Both the position numbers and the translations under genes were made by a program. This document shows, piece by piece, positions 31,501 to 40,076 of a stretch of DNA of 64,000 nt (position 1 is its first letter; every line of letters starts with the position of its first letter). Source of the stretch: Eremothecium cymbalariae DBVPG#7215 (lineage: Eukaryota; Ascomycota; Saccharomycetes; Saccharomycetales; Saccharomycetaceae); contig NC_016449.1 in assembly GCF_000235365.1 (NCBI RefSeq), forward strand, positions 930,001 to 994,000, written 5' to 3'. The notes under the pieces are model-generated. The model saw only the letters and a program-made list of their open reading frames with translations, ran no database searches and was not told the origin of the DNA.

Positions 31501-31706
31501 TTGCAGCTAATACAAGTTTTAGAATGCCAGCCCGATATAAGGCTAACTCTCGAGGACTCATCACTGTCGGAGGATTATTGTACTTGTCAATATTTACATT
31601 AATATACGGTATCAGGACGTTGTACTGGGTTCATCATCTGGTAAATGCATTTGCAGGCTGGTTATTCTTAATAAGCCTTGACAATATATCACCGAGTGAC
31701 CGTTGA
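28593..31706 (+). CDS. BST1: Bst1, GPI inositol deacylase
   Basis: This ER membrane enzyme removes the acyl chain from the inositol of GPI anchors, which allows ER exit and quality control of GPI proteins. The 1037-residue protein (1029 in S. cerevisiae) has a cytosolic N terminus and a first membrane segment at about 65-82. The lumenal alpha/beta-hydrolase domain carries the GHSMGG lipase motif (nucleophile Ser243). The preceding IPVLFIPGNAGSFKQMRSLA loop is typical of PGAP1/Bst1. Several further membrane spans lie between about 705 and the end. It matches YFL025C and is convergent with STE2, with 125 bases between them. Confidence 0.97.
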   Translation: MKRKFRSTCQKGAALVKRGIPIYSMVATSDDHTVDALQGPYPYVEMASTGPILRYRSKLNFLITLGLFFILLTTFTTMYKPFQGSNSPKCRPVMMAPSYALIKGFDKEFHRLAQKYHLYLYREQGRDKGPSIDNEIHLDGIPVLFIPGNAGSFKQMRSLAASAANLYYGESRSSIVNDDAKNLDFFGADFNEDYTAFHGRTMLDQAEYCNAAIDYILELYKRSSAYKKSGEPLPQSVIVVGHSMGGVVARVMTTLKNHIPESINTIFTLSSPHSTAPATFDGDILKIYEQLNSFWRNKFNTGDYFYVNNMSVVSITGGILDSILPADYTSISSIIPEQNGFTTYSTTIPGVWTPVDHLAIVWCDQLRTVLAKLLIEMVDSKSASKTHPLAKRMELARRYLLSGLEDSYEQGFNAWGPLIAENVKPIQIDNFKEIEMNVPLTINKSNHDAISEYSVFKIHESTGNKTFSILTSFSNTEVFFCKTVKLQNDITYQIGNRMYNCTSMSEYMISVPRSFKGSLYPTESSVGSGNNPFKLLHTNDTILSSYNLVVVQKPPLNDIRESDFIVAELSTRKSVETFNKNLFQLLFSPLKINHVASDFSFIFAIRFPRMTSSLVSYVMSIEYDNKNLVFEPLLSQSVAKTFETKWHLDLQHPVDISFYSDAPFIPSLATSDKSLRITLLVPPLTDLKIRLRINWFMTLKLLFTRYRLAILTLPTVLISLVLCCQFFIYNKSGDFMSFDLALHFLVRKYWGYLMTVSIFLTPLMNVSMVQKLLLLLDPIRYSHQLQLSNKQIISSIYYLGVNEVFMCWLGPMLLTMSLTLVYLLYALIAVVDFVLNKGYNKIIQRSLRDGVKKFLMVDDEINKKFEIRHYIGFIIVTFSVLFYIPYQVAYVLLTLLQVTTCIRLSQIDRGLKKYANLKNYNLSLLLLLLLVLPVNIPVVVVFLHNLAVDWETPFTSHHNFLAILPLIFLIAANTSFRMPARYKANSRGLITVGGLLYLSIFTLIYGIRTLYWVHHLVNAFAGWLFLISLDNISPSDR

Positions 31707-31831
31707 TGAAAAGCAAAACCCTTATCGGACTATATTAAATTAAATATTAGTCTGCTTGAAAACTTTGCAAGAATTCGAATTGCTTACTTATAGAAAATAA
31801 ACTAAAAACACCAATATTAAAACCAATTATT

Positions 31832-33241
31832 TTATCGAATTGTATTTCGGCTGTAGCTTTTATTCCTAGTCTTACTGGTTGGCGATTGGAATATATTGCA
31901 CTGCTCTCCAGACACCTTAAAATCTGTGAATTCCTCATCGGGTATACCAGTAGGATAGTATGTGTCAGTCCAAAATCGTTTCGCATCTTCTTCAGCAGCA
32001 GTGGTTGGGGTTTGTACTTCAACATTCCCATTTACGCTTTTATTGTGGCTTGAAGTACCATTGTTTAGAGTACTAGGCTGTGCTGGCGAGCTTTCAATAC
32101 TACTTCCAATATTAAAACACTTCTTTTCAATATCTACTATTGTGTTATCCTCACCGCTCCCGTAAGATCGTTTACATGAGAAATGGTTAGCTGGATAAAG
32201 GTCATACAGCTTATTAGTAATGCTCCTCTTATTTGAATTCATACTATTAGCATAATACGTTGAGGATCCTGTACCGAACGACATGGTTTCGCAATTATAT
32301 GGACTAAATTGAGTGTTAATGGAACTAGGTTTTGTCGAGTTATTTGCAGAGGTAGCCCACATAGAAGAAAGTGGCAATGATAAAGTAACAAGCAGAGTTG
32401 CAATTGTAGTCAGAGAATCCGTGCCGCGACTGCTGAGCGCGTATGCGAGAATATATAGCACAGATGGACACAGCAGTGTCTGAGTTGACATTATCAGTAA
32501 TATGTGGAAGCTATCAAATTGTTTTAGGCCTAGGAACCTTCTAGATCTAATTGCTAATATTAATTTCACAGTTAAAAGTAGGGTCATGAAGTTAACTGAG
32601 CAGGCCATCAAAATGGTAGAGATATTAAAATAATAGGCGTCGCTTGTTTTAGAAACGTCATAGTAGACATTTTTTATAGAGTTGATAGCAGTGACCAAAT
32701 AAAGCACAACGGTGGTAATTCCCAACACTGTAGATATAGATGTCAAAATTGTACCTACTCTTTTGTAATTGTCAGCTCTAAAAATGACTCGAACTTGAAA
32801 TATGAGTGAGACCTCTATGGCAGCAACTAAAAACACTTGAAACATGTTTGTAGCAGCATATACATGTAGGTCATTATTACTGATATATTGAGGAAATAAA
32901 GTAAAGGCAAATGTGACCGAGGAAAAATGGCCAAGTAAATTCTTCAGGTATAAACTAGAATGGGTTAGCGTTAAAAAGAGTGAAACTTGATTAATCAAAA
33001 AAATCGGAGTTTTCCTGTTTTTAGACACCATCCATAAAACTAGAATAGCCAAGCCAGCAGCACCTATCTTAGTGCCAACGAATACACCTTGTGTTATTTT
33101 AGTATTAATAAACTCCTCTATATCTTTAAAAGAAACAGTAGTTTTATGATTATAAATCGATTCATAAGTCAGAAGTGAGGCTCGTGGATTATAACTTGGG
33201 TCATAGTACTGTTCTATGGGAATGAGTGTGTCTTCTGACAT
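31832..33241 (-). CDS. STE2: Ste2, alpha-factor pheromone receptor (7TM GPCR)
   Basis: This is the class D GPCR of MATa-type cells. The 469-residue protein aligns closely with S. cerevisiae Ste2 (431). It has an N-terminal YYDPSYNP and seven membrane spans between about 50 and 300. The TM1 dimerisation motif is present with glycines at the same positions as in S. cerevisiae (G56, G60). The third intracellular loop segment AIRSRRFLGLKQFDSFHILL is intact, as is the SLPLSSMWAT stretch in TM7. The cytoplasmic tail is long and Ser/Thr/Asn-rich and contains FWTD near its end. It is the last gene of the YFL-type block; the next gene matches YOR297C, so the synteny break lies just upstream. Confidence 0.97.
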   Translation of the reverse strand: MSEDTLIPIEQYYDPSYNPRASLLTYESIYNHKTTVSFKDIEEFINTKITQGVFVGTKIGAAGLAILVLWMVSKNRKTPIFLINQVSLFLTLTHSSLYLKNLLGHFSSVTFAFTLFPQYISNNDLHVYAATNMFQVFLVAAIEVSLIFQVRVIFRADNYKRVGTILTSISTVLGITTVVLYLVTAINSIKNVYYDVSKTSDAYYFNISTILMACSVNFMTLLLTVKLILAIRSRRFLGLKQFDSFHILLIMSTQTLLCPSVLYILAYALSSRGTDSLTTIATLLVTLSLPLSSMWATSANNSTKPSSINTQFSPYNCETMSFGTGSSTYYANSMNSNKRSITNKLYDLYPANHFSCKRSYGSGEDNTIVDIEKKCFNIGSSIESSPAQPSTLNNGTSSHNKSVNGNVEVQTPTTAAEEDAKRFWTDTYYPTGIPDEEFTDFKVSGEQCNIFQSPTSKTRNKSYSRNTIR

Positions 33242-34085
33242 CTTGAAATATTATGTAACTGCGACAACCACCCCTAATCTAGTTAAAACGTCGCAAATTT
33301 GTGGAATGAAACCTCTTCAACGGGAAACTATAAGTTAGCTCTTTATATATATAGTTAATACCAAGGGTTGCCTTATAATTTATCAAGACAGTATTTAATA
33401 TTATCTGTAATATAAATTCAAGTGCATGCTCCATTGTTTAATTTATAAACAAAAGTGCTATGTAAATTACCCAATCTAGTAATTACAACGCTTAAACATC
33501 CGTATCTGAAACAACTTCAAACACCATAAACGCTGTACTGCAGCATTATTATGGCCGCAGAACTATCGATTTTTGAAACATTAATCGAAACGGAACTGTA
33601 ATAAGTTTAATTGTTCTACCTGGCAGGTCGATCACCGTATTACTCTCTCGTTAGTCGTTGTCGTCCTGTACCATTGTGAACGTCTCATATATAATATTAT
33701 ATCACCTAATCAGTAACAAGCGTTGGAAGCAAAAATTGAGGAACTGGGGTGTATTTCTATTCGGCTAATGTGCAAATTGGTTTAATTCTCAGTTTGCTAG
33801 CTTTCTTATATTTTGCAGATTATATGACGTTGCCAAAATATCAGTTGAAGATCGAATTAAAATATTATTCAAAATGTTCCAACTTAGCGCCGAATCTTTT
33901 AGCTGGTCTAAGTTAGCTAGTAGAATAATGTGTCAATCACACCAGTTGATTATTAGATGCCAAGTTTAAGTTGCTTCATATACCTGGCTAACTATCATAC
34001 TATTAAGAAAGAGTAAAGCTTCAAGAACAATGACTTAAATAAATAAAAGATAAATATAATATATATATGAATCATCTGAAACAAC
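33242..34085. other. Intergenic region STE2-TIM18 (synteny junction)
   Basis: An 844-base AT-rich spacer that joins the YFL/YLR-type block to the YOR/YMR-type block. It contains the STE2 promoter and the TIM18 3' region. No tRNA, LTR or centromere element was found at the junction. Confidence 0.55.
33507..33580. promoter_or_regulatory. Two pheromone response elements upstream of STE2
   Basis: TGAAACA, the Ste12 consensus, occurs at 33507-33513 and 33574-33580. The sites are 266 and 333 bases upstream of the STE2 start and in either-orientation-compatible spacing. STE2 is pheromone-inducible through Ste12 in S. cerevisiae. Seven-base matches are common by chance, so confidence is moderate. 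Confidence 0.45.
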
Positions 34086-34634
34086 TTAACGTTTTCCAAA
34101 AATATAAAGATTGGTTTCCCCATCGATCCATAGACCCGTTAGTAAACCCGTAATACCGCTGTTATTCGTTTCTAGCTCATATATCCCATACAAGCCAACT
34201 GCAGTCCCTGCGTACAACGAATACATTGCCAAGTTATGCCATATCCCGAACTTCCGTTTTGGAATGTAATCTATAATACAGCTTGTCAACCCCAATTGAA
34301 CATGAATAAGTAACGTGCTGCAAAGTAGTGCATCTAATATAGGATACTGAATTGCAGTTCCAGATAGTGCTCCGTACAGAGGAACTGCCACCAATGGTAT
34401 GAGACAACCAGCGGAAATTCGCTCATAGTACCAATGGTATGAGCCCTCAAGATAATTTGTTTCTGGATGTTTGAAGGCCTCGTTCACATCACCTTCAACA
34501 CCGCCTGGAGGAGGTGGCACAATTTTAAATTTATTGAGATTCGGTTTGAGGGAAAGAGATCTACGCAAAATGGTCGCAGATCCAATCGCTCTAAACCCAA
34601 CAGATGGGGATATAACAACGGGCCTGAACAACAT
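34086..34634 (-). CDS. TIM18: Tim18, TIM22-complex subunit (Sdh4-like)
   Basis: This inner-membrane subunit of the TIM22 carrier-protein translocase is a paralog of succinate dehydrogenase anchor Sdh4. The 182-residue protein has a basic presequence (MLFRPVVIS... to about residue 40), then EGSYHWYYERISAGCLIPL. Three membrane spans follow, with the family signature SCIIDYIP and WHNLAMYSLYAG...GIYELET. The C-terminal LYIFGKR resembles the end of Tim18 (LYIFGRN) and not Sdh4. Synteny agrees, because the neighbour MUM3 is YOR298W and TIM18 is YOR297C. The frame is open upstream of 34634 without an ATG; 34634 gives a normal targeting sequence. Confidence 0.92.
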   Translation of the reverse strand: MLFRPVVISPSVGFRAIGSATILRRSLSLKPNLNKFKIVPPPPGGVEGDVNEAFKHPETNYLEGSYHWYYERISAGCLIPLVAVPLYGALSGTAIQYPILDALLCSTLLIHVQLGLTSCIIDYIPKRKFGIWHNLAMYSLYAGTAVGLYGIYELETNNSGITGLLTGLWIDGETNLYIFGKR

Positions 34635-35057
34635 AAACCTGAGACGTAATTCTACCAAGTATACTTAAAGCCTTCTTTGTCTGATAAATCTGAAGTAACA
34701 ACTACTTTATGTACCACATGAGCAACTAAAGATGTAGATCGTATGTCAAATTTTCGTCAAAGACATAATCAGTGATGTATGGGTGGTTACTAAGATGCAA
34801 TTATGTACATACTTGAGAGGTTCAGATTACTAATGGTCATGGATAAATCCAGCCGTTTTGAACGGTATTCAAGTGGTATTCCAGTTCTATTTCTATGGCT
34901 TCTCCCTTTTTAGTTGATTCTTCTATTGCCGAGTTGTGCTTTAAAGATTGAGATGAGATGCGACAGGTTATTTGCCGCCATTGCCACAAATAGCTGTTTA
35001 TTCTGTAAGACACGATATCGATAAAAGAAGTGTTAGTAGAACGACTATACTAGTATA
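34635..35057. other. Divergent intergenic region TIM18/MUM3
   Basis: A 423-base shared promoter region. Nothing beyond ordinary AT-rich sequence was recognised. Confidence 0.55.
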
Positions 35058-36437
35058 ATGCCATTCTTCAGCACCATTGAAGCTAATCTAACAGGTGCTT
35101 TTGGTCGGTTGGCGGAGGTTCCCCCCATCCACATAATCAGATGGTTACTAAAGTTGGTGAGCATTGGTAAATATATGATTTTACATTCGATCTGGTCATT
35201 ATTGAGTTGCTTCTTTGATCTAACTATACGTTCCGATTCAGTCAATAATGGTTTAACTGTGTTCCTCAGGGTGCTTACAATTTTTCCATTCATTGGATCT
35301 CCCTTGGCCCATCGAATTTCCAGTTTAATAGGCTTTTTAAAGGGTAAGTTTATGCCGTTCATGGATAACATGATAAAAGCCATTGAATATACGTTTCAGG
35401 TAAAGATGATAAATGATACTTTGATGAATGAAAATGTTAAAATAGTTGTTACCGGTGATCCATTTGGGCTTAATTATGTTGATTCGGCTCCGCTGACTAC
35501 GTTGATTTTGTCAAACCACAGATCTATCATTGATTACATCGTTATCAGCAAATTGATTTTAGAAACAAAGGAGGCTATTCCAGATCACAGGAAATTTTTA
35601 TGGTCGTTGGTACGTACAAAACAATTCAAGCTACCTCCTCCAATGGACTTCATTACATGGGCTCGAATTACCAATTTTCCTACTTTGAGGCTACTATTCA
35701 ATATTTGGTCGAAAGATGAGAATAGCATAGTTTCCGTGTCCAATTTGCATTCCCATATTCTCAAAAATAGGAATAGTGCTTTCATTTTGTTTCCAGAGGT
35801 CAATATTATTACTCCAGAATTGGTGATGATACAACAGAAATTGTTGAAGTCAAAATATGAGGATACCCCTTCGTTGAAGCAAGTGTTATATCCGAGATAT
35901 AAACAATTAAACGCTGTGATCAAAGACTTGGCTTGTTGGAAGAAAATTAAGAAACGGCATAGCTTAATGGAGCATGTTGTAGATAGGCTTGACAAGTGGC
36001 TACATGACGATGAACTGATTGAACAAGACTTTGTCGAACTCGAAAGTCTTTTGAACGCTGACACCGAATTCGAGAAAGTGCACAAACCTGTCCATTCTGA
36101 AAAAGTTAGAATAAATGAGTTCATGTACCATTTTACAATTGTATACTATCAACCTGTACTTAAACGAAACGATCCTAGCCATATCCATGAGCACAATAAA
36201 CCTACTGGGATTAGGGAACCTCATTATCAATTGGAGCACATCACTCCATCGCTATGGGATATGTATAAAGCAAAGAACGGAGATAGGCCAATAATCATTA
36301 AAATACACGTAGAGAGATGCCGTATGGATCCTTTACTACACATGAAATCTCGTCATTTGGAGAAGTGGTTAGAAAACGTTTGGTGTGAGAAGGAAAAACG
36401 AATAACGGTCATGGAAAGTGCTGTTAAGTTACAATGA
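35058..36437 (+). CDS. MUM3: Mum3, acyltransferase-like sporulation protein
   Basis: A 459-residue PlsC-type acyltransferase homolog, orthologous by position and length to S. cerevisiae Mum3 (YOR298W, 479). Mum3 is required for outer spore wall formation and proposed to make a lipid precursor. The catalytic HX4D box is intact in LSNHRSIIDYI (H154, D159). A probable second acyltransferase motif, FILFPEVNI, lies near 240. Hydrophobic stretches near residues 25-70 and 70-100 may anchor it to lipid droplets or ER. OSW2, also a spore-wall gene in S. cerevisiae, lies elsewhere in this window; the two are not adjacent. Confidence 0.92.
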   Translation: MPFFSTIEANLTGAFGRLAEVPPIHIIRWLLKLVSIGKYMILHSIWSLLSCFFDLTIRSDSVNNGLTVFLRVLTIFPFIGSPLAHRISSLIGFLKGKFMPFMDNMIKAIEYTFQVKMINDTLMNENVKIVVTGDPFGLNYVDSAPLTTLILSNHRSIIDYIVISKLILETKEAIPDHRKFLWSLVRTKQFKLPPPMDFITWARITNFPTLRLLFNIWSKDENSIVSVSNLHSHILKNRNSAFILFPEVNIITPELVMIQQKLLKSKYEDTPSLKQVLYPRYKQLNAVIKDLACWKKIKKRHSLMEHVVDRLDKWLHDDELIEQDFVELESLLNADTEFEKVHKPVHSEKVRINEFMYHFTIVYYQPVLKRNDPSHIHEHNKPTGIREPHYQLEHITPSLWDMYKAKNGDRPIIIKIHVERCRMDPLLHMKSRHLEKWLENVWCEKEKRITVMESAVKLQ

Positions 36438-36626
36438 AGGTTTCGCTGTCAAATAACAGCACATTTCTAAATTTCGGCTTTTGACCAGTTTTTGGTTATC
36501 TCAATGAGAGTGGTTGAATATGATTAATACTATTCTTAAAAAATTATATCTTTATACAATGCAGTAGTGTATCTTCAGACATACGAAAGTAAACGTAAAA
36601 ATTGAAGCTCAGACATCTTTCCTTGT

Positions 36627-37853
36627 TTAGATGTGTACCTTTTCAACCTCCTTGGCTAAGTCGTTAATGTAGAAATTGGAGAGTTCCTCTTCTAATTCCT
36701 TTAGATCGACATCCTCCACTTCTTCCTCTTCTTCTTCTTCTTCTTCATCCCCCTCATACTCAGCCTCTGAATCTAATTCTTCTAAATCATCTAGCTCATC
36801 TATTTCACCATTAAATAAGTCGTGCAAAGTTTCCAAGGCTTCCGATTCCTCTTCTAAACGATTACCGTTTAGTTCCAAAAATTTCAAAGCATCCAAATTA
36901 CCATTCTCCAAAGCAGGTAACAAAGCTAGTTCTAAGGTCTTTTGGTTCATTTCATTATATTGCAACTTAAGCGTCTTCAAAGAAGAAAACTGGTTCGACA
37001 ACATGACTTTAAGGACTGCGTCACAACCGAGTTCTTTCAATAAGCAATCGTTAACATTTAATTCCTTCAACGTAGATTTCCACTGGGGCAAAACCTCTGC
37101 AAGAACCATCGAAGCACCACTTGTGAAAGTATTATCTTGCAAATCTAAAACCTCTAAGTTGACATTGTATTTTAAACCATGTTTGATTAAAATTGCAATC
37201 CCGTTCGGTCTAATCCCGTTCTGGTACAACCTCACTGTCTTCAGCCCGCCAGCATGACCCTTCAATCCAAGCGCCAAGCATTTTGCAGACCCATTCTCTA
37301 ACCTATTTCGACCGCAGATAAACGTCTCCAAAAGCGGCTTCCCTGCATCCTTCTTCCGCTGCGCCAAAGAATATAACGCCCTCCCAATCCTCTCACCGGC
37401 AAATGGACCCATCCCATTGTTGGACAAAATTAAGTGCTTTAAGTTCACCGCGTTCGCAATATAATCCTCCAAGATGTCAATTGTACGCAACCCAAACGCA
37501 TTATCTGACAAGTTCAAGAGCTCCAACTTAGGACACTTCAGCAGCACTGGAAGTAAAACCTTTAAAGACTCCACAACTTCGTCCACAAGCCGCGACGTAT
37601 ACAAGTCAGCAAAATTAATCTCCGTAACATTCTCACTGATGTTCTTATGATTCTCAATATGCTTTGCCAACGCTATAGAAGCATCAATACCAATTGTATT
37701 ACCTGAAAGATCAATCTTAGTTACCTTCGAGAGTTCAGAAAGCGACGTTAAATGGGGCTTTATGTCCTCTTCACTCGTCAATTTTAATGCCTTATCAGAA
37801 ATTGAAAAACTCTCAGAATTTTCATGTCTGGAGGTACAAGATAGCGAATCCAT
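36627..37853 (-). CDS. RNA1: Rna1, Ran GTPase-activating protein
   Basis: This is the cytosolic RanGAP that drives GTP hydrolysis on Gsp1 and sets the direction of nuclear transport. The 408-residue product nearly equals S. cerevisiae Rna1 (407, YMR235C). It starts with FSISDKALKLTSEEDIKPHL. About eleven leucine-rich repeats follow (for example TKIDLSGNTIG, LELLNLSDNAFG, LKHLILSNNGMGPFAG, LEVLDLQDNTF). An acidic tail from about 345 to 395 holds the Glu/Asp run, and the C terminus is short. The frame is open a few codons upstream of 37853 without ATG. RNA1 belongs to the YMR235-YMR238 series here interleaved with YOR genes. Confidence 0.96.
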   Translation of the reverse strand: MDSLSCTSRHENSESFSISDKALKLTSEEDIKPHLTSLSELSKVTKIDLSGNTIGIDASIALAKHIENHKNISENVTEINFADLYTSRLVDEVVESLKVLLPVLLKCPKLELLNLSDNAFGLRTIDILEDYIANAVNLKHLILSNNGMGPFAGERIGRALYSLAQRKKDAGKPLLETFICGRNRLENGSAKCLALGLKGHAGGLKTVRLYQNGIRPNGIAILIKHGLKYNVNLEVLDLQDNTFTSGASMVLAEVLPQWKSTLKELNVNDCLLKELGCDAVLKVMLSNQFSSLKTLKLQYNEMNQKTLELALLPALENGNLDALKFLELNGNRLEEESEALETLHDLFNGEIDELDDLEELDSEAEYEGDEEEEEEEEEVEDVDLKELEEELSNFYINDLAKEVEKVHI

Positions 37854-38203
37854 ATCTAAATTGGAGTCCACTACTCTGAAACTGGATGAAACTGATTTAC
37901 AACCTTTGGAAAGCTACAACCTTTTCATGTAACTAAAAAGGAGTTATTAAAAACTACAAGGTTCACTTTTTATCCAAATTTGAAAAAAATTATAAAACCA
38001 TTTTCCGGAATTCAGATGATGCTGCGATGCCCGACATTCCTTATGCAGCAGCAGCAGCTCCTCGCACAATATAGCACCAGAATGGTATATTTACATATAT
38101 ACGTGTAAAACTAATAGTATTTTATATTCAGATGCAACAAAAAACTTGATAATTCATGAGAGAGAGGAGAGAGTATACGAGAAAACAACATCTTGTCCAT
38201 AAC
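37854..38203. other. Intergenic region RNA1-MBF1
   Basis: A 350-base spacer upstream of RNA1 and downstream of MBF1. It contains a CAGCAGCAGCAG run near 38046 and AT-rich sequence. No gene was seen. Confidence 0.55.
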
Positions 38204-38659
38204 TTACTTCTTAGGGCCTCCGAAAGGCTCGCCGATGTTCTTACCCCTCAATCTGACACCCAAAGCTTTTTCCAACTTGCCTAGAACTTGCTGGTTGGGA
38301 ATAGCTCTGCAGGATTCGTAGTCGTTGATGACAGTGAGTTTTTCGTTGATTTTCACAGCCAAATCTTTCTGGCTCAAACCCTTATCCGACCTGGCCTTGG
38401 AAATCGCCTTACCAACTGAAGAATCTAGCTTTTTTGGCTTCACAATGTCCGTTTCACGGTCAACCATCGTGAGTCTTTGTCCCTCATTATTACCCTTCGT
38501 GTTGCTTGAGGTGTACTTTTTGTCGACAGACAGCACTAGACCGGCCCTTCTGGCAGCGTTGATTTGTCCTTGAGTTCTGGCCACCTGCTGTCTGGGACCG
38601 CCACCGCCCCTCCTTACCTTTTGTCCAATAACCGTAGTTGCTTCCCAATCGTCTGACAT
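38204..38659 (-). CDS. MBF1: Mbf1, multiprotein-bridging coactivator
   Basis: This conserved coactivator bridges Gcn4-type bZIP factors and TBP, and also helps maintain the reading frame on stalled ribosomes. The product has 151 residues, as in S. cerevisiae (YOR298C-A). The N-terminal MBF1 domain shows [22 protein letters not shown] and [11 protein letters not shown]. The C-terminal helix-turn-helix (Cro/C1) domain shows [19 protein letters not shown] and [20 protein letters not shown]. It is divergent from TAF9. Its place between RNA1 and BUD7 fits the pre-duplication merging of YOR298C-A with YMR235C-YMR236W. Confidence 0.97.
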   Translation of the reverse strand: MSDDWEATTVIGQKVRRGGGGPRQQVARTQGQINAARRAGLVLSVDKKYTSSNTKGNNEGQRLTMVDRETDIVKPKKLDSSVGKAISKARSDKGLSQKDLAVKINEKLTVINDYESCRAIPNQQVLGKLEKALGVRLRGKNIGEPFGGPKK

Positions 38660-39014
38660 ATCTTGCAGTATTACAACGGTTACACGGAAGAGTTGTAAAG
38701 TTGAATTTGGATGGACAGGTTTTATATTTCAAGTGCTTTATATTCCAGGAACTTCTGGGAGCAGAAACAACGCCATCTCGAGGAAGAGGAGGGGTTTGCC
38801 ACCTAAAACGTTACCCGGATATGTTGGTCACGTGGTGGGTTGGAATTTTTCCGCCGTTCTTGCTTCCTGAGAATCTTTCTTTGCCTTCATGGCAGACATT
38901 CATAAGTTGTCACGGTTTCTGAGGCGACAGTTGGGTTCTGGAGGCACAGTACGAAAGCATTGGTGTGTTTAAAGCTCAGGCTGTGTGTGGTTCTGGTTCA
39001 ACCTCTCAATTAAA
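38660..39014. promoter_or_regulatory. Shared MBF1/TAF9 promoter with CACGTG box
   Basis: This 355-base divergent promoter contains GGTCACGTGG (CACGTG at 38829-38834), roughly central between the two start codons. No other gene-like content was seen. Confidence 0.5.
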
Positions 39015-39422
39015 ATGACTGAACAGGAGGATATTCCGAGGGATGTTAGGCTTTTGCACTTGTTGCTGGCGTCACAGTCGATCCACGCGTATGAAGATCA
39101 AGTACCACTCCAACTTATGGATTTTGCCCATCGCTATACTAGAGGTGTATTGAAGGATGCAGTGCTGTATAACGACTATGCGAGCAATGGGAGTGGCAGC
39201 AGCGAGTTGACTGTGGAGGATGTGCGGTTGGCTATTGGAGCAAGGACACAGTATCAGTTCAAGCCTACAGCACCTAAGGAACTGCTATTGCAGCTGGCGC
39301 AGGAACGAAACAAAAAACCGCTTCCCCAGGTGATGTCCATGTGGGGTGTACGTCTACCTCCTGAGAAGTACTGTTTGACGGCTAAAGAATGGCGATTGGA
39401 CGATGAATTGACAGAGGAATGA
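39015..39422 (+). CDS. TAF9: Taf9, TFIID/SAGA histone-fold subunit
   Basis: A 135-residue histone-fold protein that pairs with Taf6 in TFIID and SAGA. It matches S. cerevisiae Taf9 (157, YMR236W) almost throughout, except for a shorter N terminus. Conserved stretches are PRDVRLLHLLLASQSIHAYE, VPLQLMDFAHRYT, DVRLAIGARTQYQFKPTAPK and WGVRLPPEKYCLTAKEW. The frame is open upstream without ATG; the ATG at 39015 gives MTEQEDIPRD directly before the conserved region. Confidence 0.96.
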   Translation: MTEQEDIPRDVRLLHLLLASQSIHAYEDQVPLQLMDFAHRYTRGVLKDAVLYNDYASNGSGSSELTVEDVRLAIGARTQYQFKPTAPKELLLQLAQERNKKPLPQVMSMWGVRLPPEKYCLTAKEWRLDDELTEE

Positions 39423-40076
39423 AGGTCCTCCCTGTGATATGCATGCATGCATCGTTTTTTTCTGCTTTCTCTTTTGTAAGCTAGGTGGGAGGGGGTAGGG
39501 GGATTATTAGTGAATCATTTTATATGACTGTATAATAGTTTCAAATGTATATGCTGCTGGGCCGTATTATACTCCAGCACTGGTCCTTTTCCAATCGGGA
39601 ATGCTGCATTTTGGCCAATGCATCCATGGGCCCTATATCCGCAGGCGCTCCCTAGCTTTTGGTGTTTCATCATACCTGTTTGGTTGTTCCAGAATCAGCT
39701 CCAAGGCTAATGTGTAAAGTATGCGGGGAGAAGAGCCACTCGAAGGTTCACTCAAGTGAGCTGAGAAGACGGACACGACACACAAGGAAGTGGACATGCG
39801 TCCCAAACGTTAGCATGCATTACGGGTCTGGAGCTTGCTCGAAAGCAGCAGATATGGTTTCTTCTGCACGTTCAGACGCTACACTGAACACCGTGGATCG
39901 ACTACGCCTACCGTCAAAGCTTAGCCTACCAAGTCCCGTTTTCGCCACCACCACCTTCGAAAAAACAAAATGATACGATTCAAACGTACAATCAACTGTT
40001 TACATATATTACCTCTTGGTCACAGCAGGTATTTGAAAGAGATAATACTTCACTGACAGTTTCAGGGATAACAAAA
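39423..40076. other. Intergenic region TAF9-BUD7
   Basis: A 654-base spacer containing ATGCATGCATGCAT at about 39440-39453 and a G-rich run near 39486-39501. An 87-codon open frame from the ATG at 39710 (MCKVCGEKSHSK) has no homology that I recognise and is not called. Confidence 0.5.

Noticed and set aside
34086..34634. SDH4 as identity for the Sdh4-family gene
   Set aside because: The C-terminal LYIFGKR, the SCIIDYIP segment and the MUM3 neighbour fit TIM18 better.
36676..37257. 193-codon Ser-rich frame on the + strand
   Set aside because: It is the antisense shadow of the acidic and leucine-rich parts of RNA1.
39710..39973. 87-codon frame starting MCKVCGEKSHSK
   Set aside because: No recognisable family, lies in the BUD7 upstream region, and the Cys pair alone is not evidence of a zinc protein.
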